NCBI GenBank assembly: GCA_025766275.1
Contig: JAFKAC010000185.1
Location: forward strand, 1 to 64,000
DNA: 64,000 nt
Source: Lactarius indigo
Lineage: Eukaryota; Basidiomycota; Agaricomycetes; Russulales; Russulaceae
Direction: 5' to 3'
Shown here: one piece after another, positions 11,951 to 23,296 of the stretch
Layout of the letters: every line of letters starts with the position of its first letter
Position numbering within the stretch: position 1 is the stretch's first letter
Made by a program: the position numbers and the translations under genes
The notes under the pieces: model-generated
Database searches by the model: none
What the model was told of the DNA's origin: nothing
The model's input: only the letters and a program-made list of their open reading frames with translations

Positions 11951-12479
11951 TGGAGATGAGTACTTTGTCGATGCCCTTTAGCCCAACATGCTCACGACAG
12001 GGACATGAGAATTGCGGGAAATGAACAAGGATAGATGCGGGCTCTGACGCATGAATAGGTGGGAGGTGCCCACAAAGGATGAGGTCGATGAGAGGGAGAC
12101 TCGGATATTGCCAGAATGATTGTAAGCAAATGTCAAACCACTTTGTGACTTTGGTGAGGCCTCAAAATAAGATCAGACATATAATTGTTGTAATACACCG
12201 ATGTCATAAGGAATTAGTAGAGGCTGTGCTTCCGAGTCACCCAGAATACATTATCCCATCCATCCCCAGCCTAACAACAAAGCCGCTGCACCAGTGATTG
12301 CCCATGTCAGTTGATTGGTGGGAGGACTTTTAGCTTTGATAGCCCACTGGGGTCTGCTGTTCACCAAAGGACTCTGAGAGCCTCGAAAACCAGGAAAAGG
12401 TTTTACTCACCATTACTGTCATATACACATGGAGCTGTGTCCCACAAAACGATCCAGCTGGTTTTACCTTCATCCATCC
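11951..12479. other. No gene recognised
   Basis: This stretch holds only short open frames on both strands with no recognisable motif, repeat or RNA gene. It separates the unrecognised relic from the WD40 relic. Confidence 0.5.
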
Positions 12480-13755
12480 CCATAGCTACAAGAAACATGT
12501 CCACAATTTCAGAAGAATATGTCTGGGGATAGAAATCAGGTGCAGAAATCCAAAGAAAAGTGTTGAACTACTGTAAGAGTGCTGATACGACATGCACCTG
12601 AACGTAGTTAGAAAATGTATCGGGAATTGTCCAGATTAATGCCCTACCACCATGATTTAGAGCTTGCAATTCATCACCACACTCTGTATCCCAGATACAA
12701 GCCCTTCCCTGTACTCCACCAATGATGGCAAAGCCATCATGGGCAAAAGCAATTGGTGGTGATACCAGGTCAGATTGTGCTTCAAATGGTAATGCTTGTA
12801 CTAGACGGTGGGTCTCGACATCATGTACCTCAAATGCATGGGAGATACTGTAGATGGCTGCCAGGGTGCCATCTGGGGCTAGGGTAAGGCTTGAACTACA
12901 GACACGGTGTTAGTGTGATGAAGTATTCACTTTGATGGACATGGCTCAATTATCAATCAGGGTTAGCTAGACGCCACATGATGGACAATGACACGAGATC
13001 CCAGCATCTGGAATCACAAACATATGATTTCAGTGGGAGGTACTGACAGTCAAAGTCCCAATCCCTTACAACACTCCATGCCACTGGTAAGAGGCTACCA
13101 TGAACCTGTTCCTCTCCTCTTTGGAATCACACTTGTAAAGCCAGTTCAGAGAGGTGACCTGGATGGTGCCACCATTTTGAGAGTACTGGTCCAGAGGTCA
13201 CGGTATTGTTTTAAACACCTCCCACGACTCTGTCATTTAGGGAGTCAGCATGCAGGCACCACTGAGCCAGATCTGATGAGATTTTCTGACCATCATGCAT
13301 AGAATGATCCCTTTTCCGAGCCCAAACTGTGACCTGGTCAGCTGCTCCAGAAATCAAAAGGTGGAATTGAAGGGAGGAGATAGACAGTGAATAGGTCTAG
13401 AGTGTGCGTGAATGTATGTGCTCCAGATTGATGCCTTGGAAGTGTTATTGGTGACGCAAATCATGGTAGGAAAAAGGTATACCTGTTCTATAAAAACAGA
13501 CACCAATGTGCCATTTTCACAACCAAAGAAGAATCCTCCTGGCTCAGATGACCACACAAGGGAATGAACAGGAGTGCGTGCATTGATGTAGTGCAAGAGA
13601 GAGCCTGTATTCACCTCCCAGACAGAAATGAGACCATCGAGACTACTGGTGGCAAGAAGGCTGCTGCAGGAATTGAAAGCCACAGAGGTAAGGGCACTCT
13701 GGTGGAAGGAGCGTTCATACCATTTCTTATACCGGAGTATTGAAGGTATCATTTA
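12480..13755 (-). pseudogene. WD40-repeat protein gene relic
   Basis: On the minus strand, 13752-13354 translates to a WD-repeat pattern: SALTSVAFNSCSSLLATSSL followed by DGLISVWEVNTGS, then HSLVWSSEPGGFFFGCENG, as in the blades of a beta-propeller scaffold. A second WD-like segment is read at about 12930-12560 (LAPDGTLAAIYSISHAFEVH, then IAFAHDGFAIIGGVQGRACI followed by WDTECGDEL). The part between (about 13300-12990) is coding-like but carries stops. WD40 proteins act as interaction platforms, and nothing here shows a specific role. The frame changes and stops indicate a decayed gene, although some may be unrecognised introns. Confidence 0.55.
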
Positions 13756-15844
13756 GACAAAGGAGTCGACTCTTTACTTGCACCAATCATGCTCACACCG
13801 CGACATGTGAATCCCAGCAAAACCCAGACCACGGCTCCCTCGCCTCTTGCCTTGCCCTCACATAGCTGTCTTCAGATATTATTCCATAGATAACCGTTGT
13901 AATATTACAATTATCTAATACCAGGCCCGAGGAGGGGGCAAGGTGTATTATCACTTGTCCAAGTCAGCTGTACACAAAAGCTATTTAGCAGTAATAAGAC
14001 AGGTCATGCCAACTGGGATATACTAATTATGAGGGAGTGGCTTCATCAAATGGAACAGAAAACACCAAAAGTCGGCACCACTTTGAAATGCTATTTCATA
14101 GTGCACAAAACTATCCTTGTTCAGGCACCACATGAATGTTAAGGTCTCCTACAGTTTCGGTATGTCAGTTCGGCTGTGTAGTGTAGGGTTGTATACGTAC
14201 AGCATAATGGAGACGATCCCACTCTGGACGAATCTCCTCACGAAAAGTGATGTAGTCTTCTTTAGCTTGCTCACCGGCCACAAGAACTTCGAGGACAACT
14301 AGGCTGAATGTTAGTATGATTCATTTCTTACACATATCCAACCCATTGTACATACCCCAGCAAGTGGTTCTACCAGTTGGATTACTGCTGGTTTCTTCTC
14401 CTGGGTGTATTGAGGAATATTCCAAAAGTATGAGTGTGATGTACGAAACACGACATTGGAGGTGGCAAAATGAATTCTGTGTGATTGATTACTAGTGAAG
14501 CTAATCCAGAACTGAGAAGGGCAGAAACTGACCAATCCATTCTCAACTTGCTTGTGGACAATGTCTGGTTTGGGGTCAATCGCAATCAGCCATGGTAGGT
14601 ATCTAGGTATCAGGGCCATCTTTATACCGAACAATGGATTGCCACACCCCTTTCATTGAGGGTGTGACTCATTTGGACAGTAATCGTACTCACACAAACA
14701 TGGAGTCGGGATACGAAATGGCTTGGCAACGAGTAAGAAGACATAAGCAGGGGTAAGGATGAAAGACAGACCATGCTGTACTAGTGTTTATGTATTGAGG
14801 ACAAATGCGAGCAGTTCAAGTTGATGTTGATGACAAAAGGGAGGCCAGATACACAACATCAATGTCAACACCCTCTGAGGGTGGGCAAGGATGGTGTCTG
14901 CTGTCAGAGTCATACCATGTAGATATCTGTGCAAAGATACTGGATTCTGTGCCAGACAGGGTGATGTCAGAATAGAAAATGAATGTCCCAAAGGTGGCAC
15001 TCAACTTGCACTGTAGGCCTGTAGTTGTGTGAGGCACATTTGTAAGTACTACATACCATCACAGCGCAACACAGAAGTTCTGCACTCCATATTCAGTCTC
15101 AAGGACTTCCAAGGAAACATTCTGATTGGACAGGTGTATCGTTATTTGTAATTTATGATCGAGTTCCAGACCAAGGGGTTGCCATTCATCAGTCTGTGAA
15201 ATTTTTGAATGCCGTATCTAGATCTCCACTTCACTGGACAAGGACAAGAGCTATCGGTGCAGGCTCAGTAAATGTTCTCAAATTTCGGCTGCACCATGTT
15301 GACAGATGTTCTACGCACGGCAGATATCTGACTCCTCGATCCCACTTTCAATATGGATGAGAAGCTTCCAATTGCTGGATGCTTGACTGACTATCGAGGA
15401 TCTGAGCACATTTGGGTGTTGAGCTAGACATCCTCCCTGCATTGTACCTCCATGCCACTCTCAGAGTCATGGGCAACAGATGCCCCCTATCAAATGGGCA
15501 TTGCAGCCATTCTCAACCATGGTGACTTGAATTCCCATCGTCCTTATCGCTCAGTGCTGTCAACTAGTTCTTGGTTTGGATATGGTCCCCTGTCTTCTGG
15601 TCAGGATCAGTCACTCTGAGCACGCCGTGTATTCTTTAGGGTGGTGTGGTGCTGTCGCAACTGGGTGAACAATTTTTGGACCTTCCTGGCCCTGACCCAC
15701 ACTAACTCTAACCCTTGACTTCATCTATGCCGTGCAGCCACAGCCCGTTCCCCGGCCACCGCCCTCTGAACCACAGTCCCACCTGCAACTGCCCCTTTTT
15801 CGATGTCTAGCAGCACCTGATGTGCAATGCATATGTTTCGACCA
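13756..15844. other. Decayed or unrecognised sequence next to the B1 insertion site
   Basis: A minus-strand open frame at 14634-14311 (107 codons) and short frames at 14788-15037 have coding-like texture but no recognised domain. The stretch near 15780-15844 has an acceptor-like TTTTTCGATGTCTAG followed by an open frame on +, which would continue past the B1 element at 41405 if the element were removed. No repeat boundary was found in this interval. Confidence 0.35.
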
Positions 15845-16418
15845 TGTTACAATTTCTTCCAGACTTGTTCTTTCTCTGACACTGCTATTCCTCTCCCAAT
15901 ACTTTACGAGCCCTGTACAATTACGCGGACTTTACGATTATCTGGTTCCTATCACACACCTTGCTTATCAACAATCTCTTTTGATAAAGCTTGACATGTG
16001 CTAGTTTCCGTCTTGTTCTCACCCATGCGTGACCCCGTGTGATCCCCTTTTATTCTCACTATGTCTATGCCTTGTTCTCCTTATGTACTTCCTATTGTTT
16101 CTTGATCGGGCAATGGCACCATCTGTTTGCATAGACCATACAGCCTTACGTGTATTTAAACCTAGTTCTATCTAGCTTGTACAGTAGACTAGACTTCCTG
16201 TGTAATACTACACTCAAGTGCCTTCGTGCATATCCCTGTCTCGCGACTCCTCAGTTCTGCTAGGTCTTCACGCCTTAGCCTTCCACTACAGTCCAAGTGA
16301 CTTATGTCCTTGTGACTCTTGTGCATCATTCTACTGAAGTCAAACCTCTGAGTTTGTACTCCCACATTCAGACTGACTTGGTACAGGTCATACCTAACAC
16401 CCCTGTAGTGGCATTACA
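15845..16418 (+). repeat. 5' LTR of gypsy B1
   Basis: The 574-bp LTR starts TGTTACAATTTC and ends GGCATTACA. A TATA-like TATTTAAA lies near 16153, and TAGACTAGACTT at 16185-16196 marks the presumed start of the R region. It pairs with the 575-bp LTR at 40830. Confidence 0.93.
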
Positions 16419-16434
16419 TTAAGTCTAGTCTCCC
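16419..16434 (+). promoter_or_regulatory. Presumed self-priming primer-binding site of B1
   Basis: TTAAGTCTAGTCTCCC follows the 5' LTR directly. Its reverse complement contains AGACTAGACTT, which occurs at 16186-16196 in the LTR about 30 bases downstream of the TATA-like box. Tf1 is known to prime reverse transcription with the 5' end of its own RNA; the same arrangement is inferred here. Confidence 0.65.
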
Positions 16435-16445
16435 AGTTGCACACC

Positions 16446-18125
16446 ATGGCTCTCACCAGCCGAAGTCGAACCCAGTTTGTCCGGGAATACCTGGAACGAC
16501 ACCCACACAATGACCTCTGACCCTCCATCAAAGGAACCGCCCTTTGGAGGAACACCCCACACGACAAAGGATATTACGTCTATGATCCCGATAAACTCAC
16601 ATACGAACCAATCGAATACATAAAAGATCAGCATATCTGGGCCTATGTTGCCTACTCAGACTCAAAGCACTCCTGGTACTTGTACAAACCAGTCCCCACA
16701 CATCTAGGACTAGGACCAGGAAAAGGCCACATTTAAGCCATCAACGCTGACTCGGACATCGAAGAACCCGACTCAGCATCAGAAGACAATCCCACTCTCA
16801 CCCCCACTGTGCAAAGACCAGTCAATTTTGCATCATATGCCAACATGTCCGCAACCCAACTCTCTACCACCCTCACCACTGTCCAACCCTCAGGAAGTTC
16901 CCAACCTGCAGGATCCTTGACAGCAAATCCTTCAGGTAGTGGAGGACATTCTCTGAGAGGAAGTATGCTGGCAAGCGGAGGAGGCCCTGCGGGAAGCGCA
17001 GGAGGCCATCATGGAGGTGGTGCATCTGGAGGTGGAGGTGGAGGCGGCATGCCTGGAGGCAGAGGCAGCATGCCTGGAGGTGGAGGTGGCGTGCCTGGAG
17101 GCAGAGGAGGCGTTGGAGGCGCCACTGCTGGAGGAGCCCCACCCCCAAATGGATGACTTGGCGGGAACCTACCCCCAGAATTTACTGGAGATCGAGAAAC
17201 CAGTCAAGCATTCCTCAATGCCTTCGCCCTTTACCAAGGAATGAACCCGAACGTTCAACAACTTATACTTCCTTACTCCCGAGCAATGACCCTCCTTTCA
17301 TACATCAGAGGACCGCTAGTGGACGACTGGGTAGAAGAACAAATCCAATGGCTAGTCGATCAACTGGCGGGTGGAGTAGCTATGAATGCCAAGAATCTAT
17401 GGAACACCATAGAAACGTGCTTTATCCAAGCGTACACCGACACCACCCAACAACAAAAGGCATGACATGCCATCCAAACTCTCCGAATGGAGAAAGAAGA
17501 CATCGACATGTATATTGCCAAATTCTCCAATCTGGCAAACAAAGCAGGATACAACAAAGATGAAGCCACAACTCTGGAAATCTTCCAGAAGGGACTACCG
17601 AATGCACTTGTGGTTAATGCGATCAAATTCCACCATCCGATAACATGGGATGACTGGAAGGTGGCAATCACCCTCCAACAAGCCGAATATCTTCTCCTTA
17701 AAGACAAACTCACCAAAGGAAAAAGTGACAGAAGAGGAGGGGCTTCCTGAGATCAATGGCTATCCTCACTAAATAAGAACAGAGACCCAAACGCAATGGA
17801 CATGAGTCGTACTCAGGCCCATGCTGCCATGATGGACAATGAAAAGAAACAACTCCAAAAAGAAGGAAGGTGCTTCCATTGCCAAGGACAAGGGCACATT
17901 TCGTGTTTCTGCCCTCAGAAACCAGCAACGACGGTTAAAGTTGCAGACACCACCACTACCACAGCCCCTACCACAGCCACTATTTCTATGACGGCCTCAC
18001 AACCCCTAACAAATGAAGAACAAGCGGAGGCACAAGTAGCAGCCCTATTCGCTCAGAGCCCCGAAGTCCGTGAACTAATGGTGGACAAATTATTCAGGCA
18101 GAAAAAGGATTTTCTCAACACTTGA
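16446..18125 (+). pseudogene. gag of gypsy B1 (capsid and CCHC nucleocapsid), with TGA stops
   Basis: The ATG at 16446 lies 27 bases after the LTR and starts MALTSRSRTQFVREYLERHP. An acidic, Pro/Ser-rich N-terminal part is followed by a Gly-rich tract (about 16970-17140, encoded by a GGAGGTGGA-type minisatellite). The retrotransposon capsid core comes next (about 17160-17700; AMTLLSYIRGPLVDDWVEEQ), then a CCHC knuckle, CFHCQGQGHISCFC (about 17870-17912). In-frame TGA codons (for example near 16518, 17154 and 17464) replace CGA, CAA, CAG or AGA codons of the sister copies. The gene ends TGA at 18123-18125, and pol overlaps in the -1 frame. Confidence 0.9.
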
Positions 18126-21100
18126 ACCCGGCGGCCTGGGCTAGAGCTCTTAACCTTAGCATGTACACTAGCAGATTCCAATCCATGCGAATTCCAGTTC
18201 TTTTTAAATCTGCACATGCGATGGCCGAACGAAATGTCCTAATTGACTCAGGGGCAACAGACAATTTCATAAGTACAAATCTCCTGAAATGACTCAAGAT
18301 TGCTTGGCTTCCAATGGAACGATCCATCAAAATATGGAACGTAGATGGAACTCACAATCAGGGAGGAGAAATCACCTCCTTCACAGATCTAACTGTCCGA
18401 ACTGGAGACAAAACTCAGAACCTCTGGTTCCTTATCACCGACCTAGGAAACGACAAAGTCATCCTAGGATATCCCTGGTTCACCACCTTCAAACCAAAGT
18501 TTCATTGGCGAGATGCCACGATCGACAAAGAATTCCAACCAGTCGTAATCACTAGCATTAACTTGTCAGACGAATCCATGCCCATGGAATCTACCATTAA
18601 GGCATTGGAGACGTATCAACTTGACAAGTTGGCTTGGGAGCAAGTCAAACAAGAAGGGGACCCATACATTCGATTACAAAAGACAACTACGGCCTCAGAA
18701 TTGGCCCAACGAGAAGCGGTAAAGAAGCCCCAAAAGACATTTGAAGAAATGGTCCCCAAGGAGTATTGGAGACATCAGAAGGTCTTTAGTGAAGAAGCAT
18801 CACAATGTTTTCCCCCATCAAGGACATGGGACCACACCATTGATCTAGTCCCTGATGCCCCCAAACCATGGACTGCAAAGTATATCTGTTAACTATTCCG
18901 GAAATGGAGAAACTCTTGGAATTCGTCACAGAACACCTGGAGAAGCAATACATCCAACCATCAAAGTCACCCTACGCATCCCCATTCTTCTTTATCAAAA
19001 AAAGGATGGGAAATTACGCCCCGTACAGGACTATCAACGTCTCAACAATGTTACTGTGAAGAATCACTATCCACTCCCCCTTATCCCCAAACTTATCAAT
19101 CGAATTCGAAATGTGTGCTTATATTCGAAACTGGATATACAATGGGGATATAACAACATCTGTATCAAAGAAGGAGACGAATGGAAGGTGGCATTCAAAA
19201 CTAATCAAGGACTATTCAAACCAAGGGTGATGTTCTCCGGCCTGACAAACTCCCCCAGTACCTTCCAAACAATGATGGACACCATTTTCCAGGAGCTGGT
19301 ACCAACGGGAGAGGTCATTGTCTACATGGATGACATATTAATAGCGACACCGGATAATTTGGAACATCACAGGCATGTACTCCACCAAGTACTAGATCTT
19401 TGCGACAAACACAACCTCTACATCAAGCTGGAAAAATGTGTGTTCAAAGTTCACGAGGTGGAATACCTGGGACTCATCATTGGACATGGTAAACTATGCA
19501 TGGACCCCATTAAAGTTCAAGGGGTACGAGAATGGAAAGCGCCGACATCACTTAAGGAAGTACAGGCCTTTTTGGGATTCTGCAACTTCTACAGGCGCTT
19601 CATAAGGGGGTTCTCAACGATCGTGAGACCTCTGCATGACCTCACAAAAAAGGATGCACCCTGGGACTGGACTGAAGCGAGGCAGAAGGCATTCAACACC
19701 ATTAAGGACCGTATCAGCAATGAACCTGTACTCCTATTTCCCCAACTAGATCGGCCTTTTGAAATTGAAGTGGACGCCTCTAGTTACGCCCTAGGAGTGG
19801 TACTGAACCAGAAGGGGGAAGATCAGAAACTCCATCCTGTCACATTTTACTCCAAATCCCTCACAGAAGCCGAATGGAATTATGACATTTATGACTGCAA
19901 ATTACTAGCAATTGTCAAAGCATTATGAACACGGCACACATACCTCATAGGATCTCCCCACCTAATAGTCATACACACCGATCATGCCAACCTTCAATAC
20001 TGGAAGGAACCATGAAAAATAAACCAAAGGGTAGCTCGGGAATTCCAGGAGCTTTCAGAATACAATTTCATGCTCAAACACATCCCCAGCACAAAAAATA
20101 CACAAGCCGACTCATTATCTAGGTGCCCCAATTATGATGACGGCACCATGGATAACAACCACATCACCATCCTACCAGATAGTGTATTCCTCAAAATCAC
20201 TCAAATGTCCATGCACAACATGGATATATGGACCCAGATCACGCAAAACATGGATGAAGCAACCCTTCTCCCATGGATTGAACCCCATAACCTAAAGAAA
20301 CACAACGCATTATGGTGGAAAGGTGACGCGCTCGTTGTTGTGGGAAACAACGATCTTAAACGGGGGGTAATCACCTTTTTCCATGACACCCCAAGTGCTG
20401 GACACCCAGGAATTGCAAACACTCTGGAATTGGTATGACGCGACTTTTGGTGGCCCAATATGTGAAAAGATGTGGAAGCCTATGTCAAGGGATGCACCAC
20501 ATGCCAAAGCAACAAATTAACTCCCACTGACAGAAGCCACACTTATTCCCCATCATCACTGATCCATCAGCCGAACCCTTTGAAGTGGTAGCCATGGACT
20601 TCATAGTCAAACTCCCCACATCGAACGGCTTTGACTCAATCCTCACCATCACCGATCACGATTGCTCAAATGCAGCCATATTCATCCCCTGCAACAAAAC
20701 CATAACGTCAGAAGGGGTAGCCAAACTCTACCTCCAACACATGTACCCCCACTATGGATTACCCAGAAAAATCATATCTGATTGAGACCCCAGATTTGCA
20801 TCAACATTCATGAGGCAACTATGCAACACCCTGGGAATACAACAAAATATATCATCGGCATACCACCCCCAAACCGACGGCCAATCGGAACACACCAATC
20901 AATGGCTAGAGCAGTATTTACGCCACTGGTGCAACGTAAGACAAGACAATTGGGCGGAAGTCTTACCCATGGCACAATTCGCGCACAACTCGTGGACCAA
21001 TGCCACAACCAAACACTCCCCATTCTCACTCCTTATGGGATGGGAACCCCAAACAACATGGAACCCCAAACCGTCAAACTGCCCAGCAGTGGATCAATGA

Positions 21101-21640
21101 CTGGAAGATTTATTAGTCCTCAGACAACACGCCCAGGATAGTATCAAACATGCGCAACACCTCATGGCACAACGAGGCAAGATGGGGTTCACACCTTATC
21201 AACAAGGAGACCATGTATGGCTAGAAGGAACAAATCTCCGCACCTTCTACCCTACAAGTAAACTTGCCCCTAAAAGATACGGACCCTTCAAGATAACGAA
21301 GGTTCTATCAGATGTTTCCTACAAACTCGAACTCCCACCGTCATGGAAGATCCACCCCATATTCCATGTGAACCTTCTCACGCCCTATAAGGAGATGGAG
21401 ATGCACGGTATGAACTTCACCCGACCTCCACCTGACCTTATCAATGGAGAAGAGGAGTATGAAGTGGAGTGAATTGAAGATGCCCAGGAACGAGGCCAAG
21501 GGCATAAACTCCACTTCCTAGTAAAGTGGAAGGGATTCCCCATGAGCAACAACATGTGGGAACCTGCAACCAATCTAACACATGCGCAAGACACGATCAA
21601 AGATTATTACCAATTGCACCCATCCACCAACAGGGCTGGA
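18090..21640 (+). pseudogene. pol of gypsy B1 (protease-RT-RNase H-integrase-chromodomain)
   Basis: Pol overlaps the end of gag in the -1 frame (conserved F-S-x2-L-N-P-A-A-W). Domains in order: aspartic protease LIDSGATDNFIS (about 18240); RT from about 18780 with QPSKSPYASPFFFIKK and VIVYMDDILIAT (about 19317); RNase H EVDASSYALG (about 19768); integrase zinc finger CTTCQSNK (about 20498). The integrase core has MDFIVKLP (20596), a second Asp motif reading SD-stop-DPRF (20779, TGA for Arg), and DGQSEHTNQW (20877). A chromodomain follows (EEEYEVE to FLVKWKGFP, about 21449-21545). At least two frameshifts lie in the RT (near 18870 and at an A-run near 19000), with further TGA stops later. It is not functional. 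Confidence 0.92.
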
Positions 21641-21689
21641 TGAAAGATATAAGAAGAAGATGTCCTTAGCCCAACAGCAGTACCACACA

Positions 21690-22067
21690 ATGGCCAACAC
21701 CCCAGTTTCCGATACAACTCTTGTCAATGTTCTCGACATTGATCCCCAACTCACCGCCCTGTTCAATGGAGAAACCATCGCCGTCACCAATCTATCGTTC
21801 ACCATTCCCGGTATCCCCCGACTGTCACCACCACCACCATCTACAGACTCCCCCCGATCCACTATGACAATCGACCCTGTCCCCATTATTCCCCGTTCCC
21901 CTGAACGAGAACCAGGGGAACTTACACTGTCCACACCAGAAGAAGGCCAATACTTGCCAACCCCCCCTCCTTGCCAGAATCCTACTCCTCCACCCAAACC
22001 ACCAGTACCATCACCCCCATCATTGGCACCCTCCACACCACCTCCACCACTCGAAACCCCACCTACT
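21690..22067 (+). pseudogene. ORF3 of gypsy B1, N-terminal part (up to the B3 insertion)
   Basis: After the pol stop a separate frame starts with ATG near 21690 (MANTPVSDTTLVNVLDI). It runs through a Pro/Ser/Thr-rich stretch (DPVPIIPRSPEREPGELT and PPPP runs) to the CTACT where B3 is inserted. The rest is at 39663-40795. The same protein is encoded by B2 and B3. No known retroelement domain is recognised in this N-terminal part. Confidence 0.8.
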
Positions 22068-22653
22068 TGTAACACCACTACAGGGGCATTAGGTACAGCC
22101 TGTACCAAGTCAATCAGCTCACAGTAGTACAAGCTCAGAGGCTTGACTTCAGTAGAGATGATGCACAAGGATCACAAGGACCTAAGTCACTTGGATTGTA
22201 GAGGAAGGCTAAGACGTGAAGGTCTAGCAGGAATAAGGAGGTTGGGAGACTTTCAAGAGCACTCAAGGTGATCTGCATTTAGACAAGTGTAGTATTACAC
22301 AAGAAGTCTAGTCTACCGTACAAGCTAGGTGTGACTAGGCTTAAATACAAGTCAGGTTGTATGGCCACAGCAAACAGATGGCGTCATCACCTGTTCGGAG
22401 AATAAGGGGAAAGGCATAAGTAGAACAAGGCATGGATATAGTGAGAATAAGGGCAAATCACGCGGGGTCACGCATGAGTGGAAATGAGGCGGGAACTAGC
22501 ACATGTCAAGCTTTATCAGAAGGAATCGTCGATAAGCAAGGCACGTGATAGAAACCGGGTAATCATAAAGTCCACGTAATTGTACAGGGCTCGTATAGTA
22601 TCAGGGTTGGAATAGTAAGGAAAGGAAAGAACGAGTCCGGAGAAATCGTAACA
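22068..22653 (-). repeat. 3' LTR of gypsy B3
   Basis: The 586-bp LTR on the minus strand starts TGTTACGATTTCTCC at 22653, right after the polypurine tract (minus strand AGATGGGGGGTAA, about 22666-22654), and ends GTTACA at 22068. CTACT precedes it on the + strand. Confidence 0.93.
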
Positions 22654-22685
22654 TTACCCCCCATCTTGGCCTGAAGACACCTCAA

Positions 22686-23268
22686 TGTTACGAATTCTTT
22701 CCAGACTCATCCTTTGCTTTCTTACTATCCCACCCCCAATACTTTATGAGCCCTGTATGACTACGTGGACTTTATGATTACCCGGTTCCTATCACGCACC
22801 CTGCTTATCGATGTTCTCCTTTGATAAAGCTTGACATGTGCTAGTTTCCATCTCATTCTTACTCACGCACGACCCCGTGTGATTCACCTTTATTTCCATT
22901 ATGACTACCCTTTGTTCTTCATATGTCCTCCCCTTTATTCCTTAGTCGAGCAATGACACCATCTGTTTGTAGTGGCCATACAGGCCAACATGTACTTAAA
23001 CCGCGTCTTACCTAGCTTGTACAGGAGACTAGACTTCTTGTGTAAAACTACACTCATCTAACATGGATGCCTTCATGCTTTCCTTCATCTCGCGAACTCT
23101 CAGTCCTTGCTAGGCCTTCGCATCTTAGCCTTCCTCTATGATCCAAGTGACTAATGTCCTTGTGATCCTTGTGCATCATTCTACTGAAGCCAGGCCTTGG
23201 AGCTTGCGCTACCACGATTCGACTGACTTGGTACAGGTTGTACCTAATGCCCCTGTAGTGGCGTTACA
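22686..23268 (+). repeat. 5' LTR of gypsy B2
   Basis: The 583-bp LTR starts TGTTACGAATTC and ends GGCGTTACA. It is the same length as its partner at 31762, and by eye nearly all differences between the two are CG versus TG or CA. Confidence 0.93.
22995..23036 (+). promoter_or_regulatory. Presumed B2 promoter and transcript start
   Basis: TATA-like CTTAAA (22995-23000) is followed about 25 bases later by GGAGACTAGACTT (23024-23036). Twelve of these bases are complementary to the primer-binding site after the LTR, which suggests the RNA starts here. Confidence 0.5.
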
Positions 23269-23283
23269 TTAAGTCTAGTCTCT
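23269..23283 (+). promoter_or_regulatory. Presumed self-priming primer-binding site of B2
   Basis: AAGTCTAGTCTC (23271-23282) is the exact reverse complement of GAGACTAGACTT at 23025-23036 in the LTR. B1 and B3 have the same site after their 5' LTRs. I recognised no complement to a tRNA 3' end. Confidence 0.65.
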
Positions 23284-23296
23284 TCAACTGCACACC

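Noticed and set aside
20775..20800. TGA recoding (selenocysteine or stop read-through) in B pol
   Set aside because: TGA codons are scattered over all frames and match CGA/CAA in sister copies, so CpG decay explains them better; only the shared site is kept as a finding.
21575..22168. Gly/Val-rich open frames antisense to ORF3 (also 30164-30613 and 33472-33882)
   Set aside because: They are mirror frames of the Pro-rich ORF3 coding strand.
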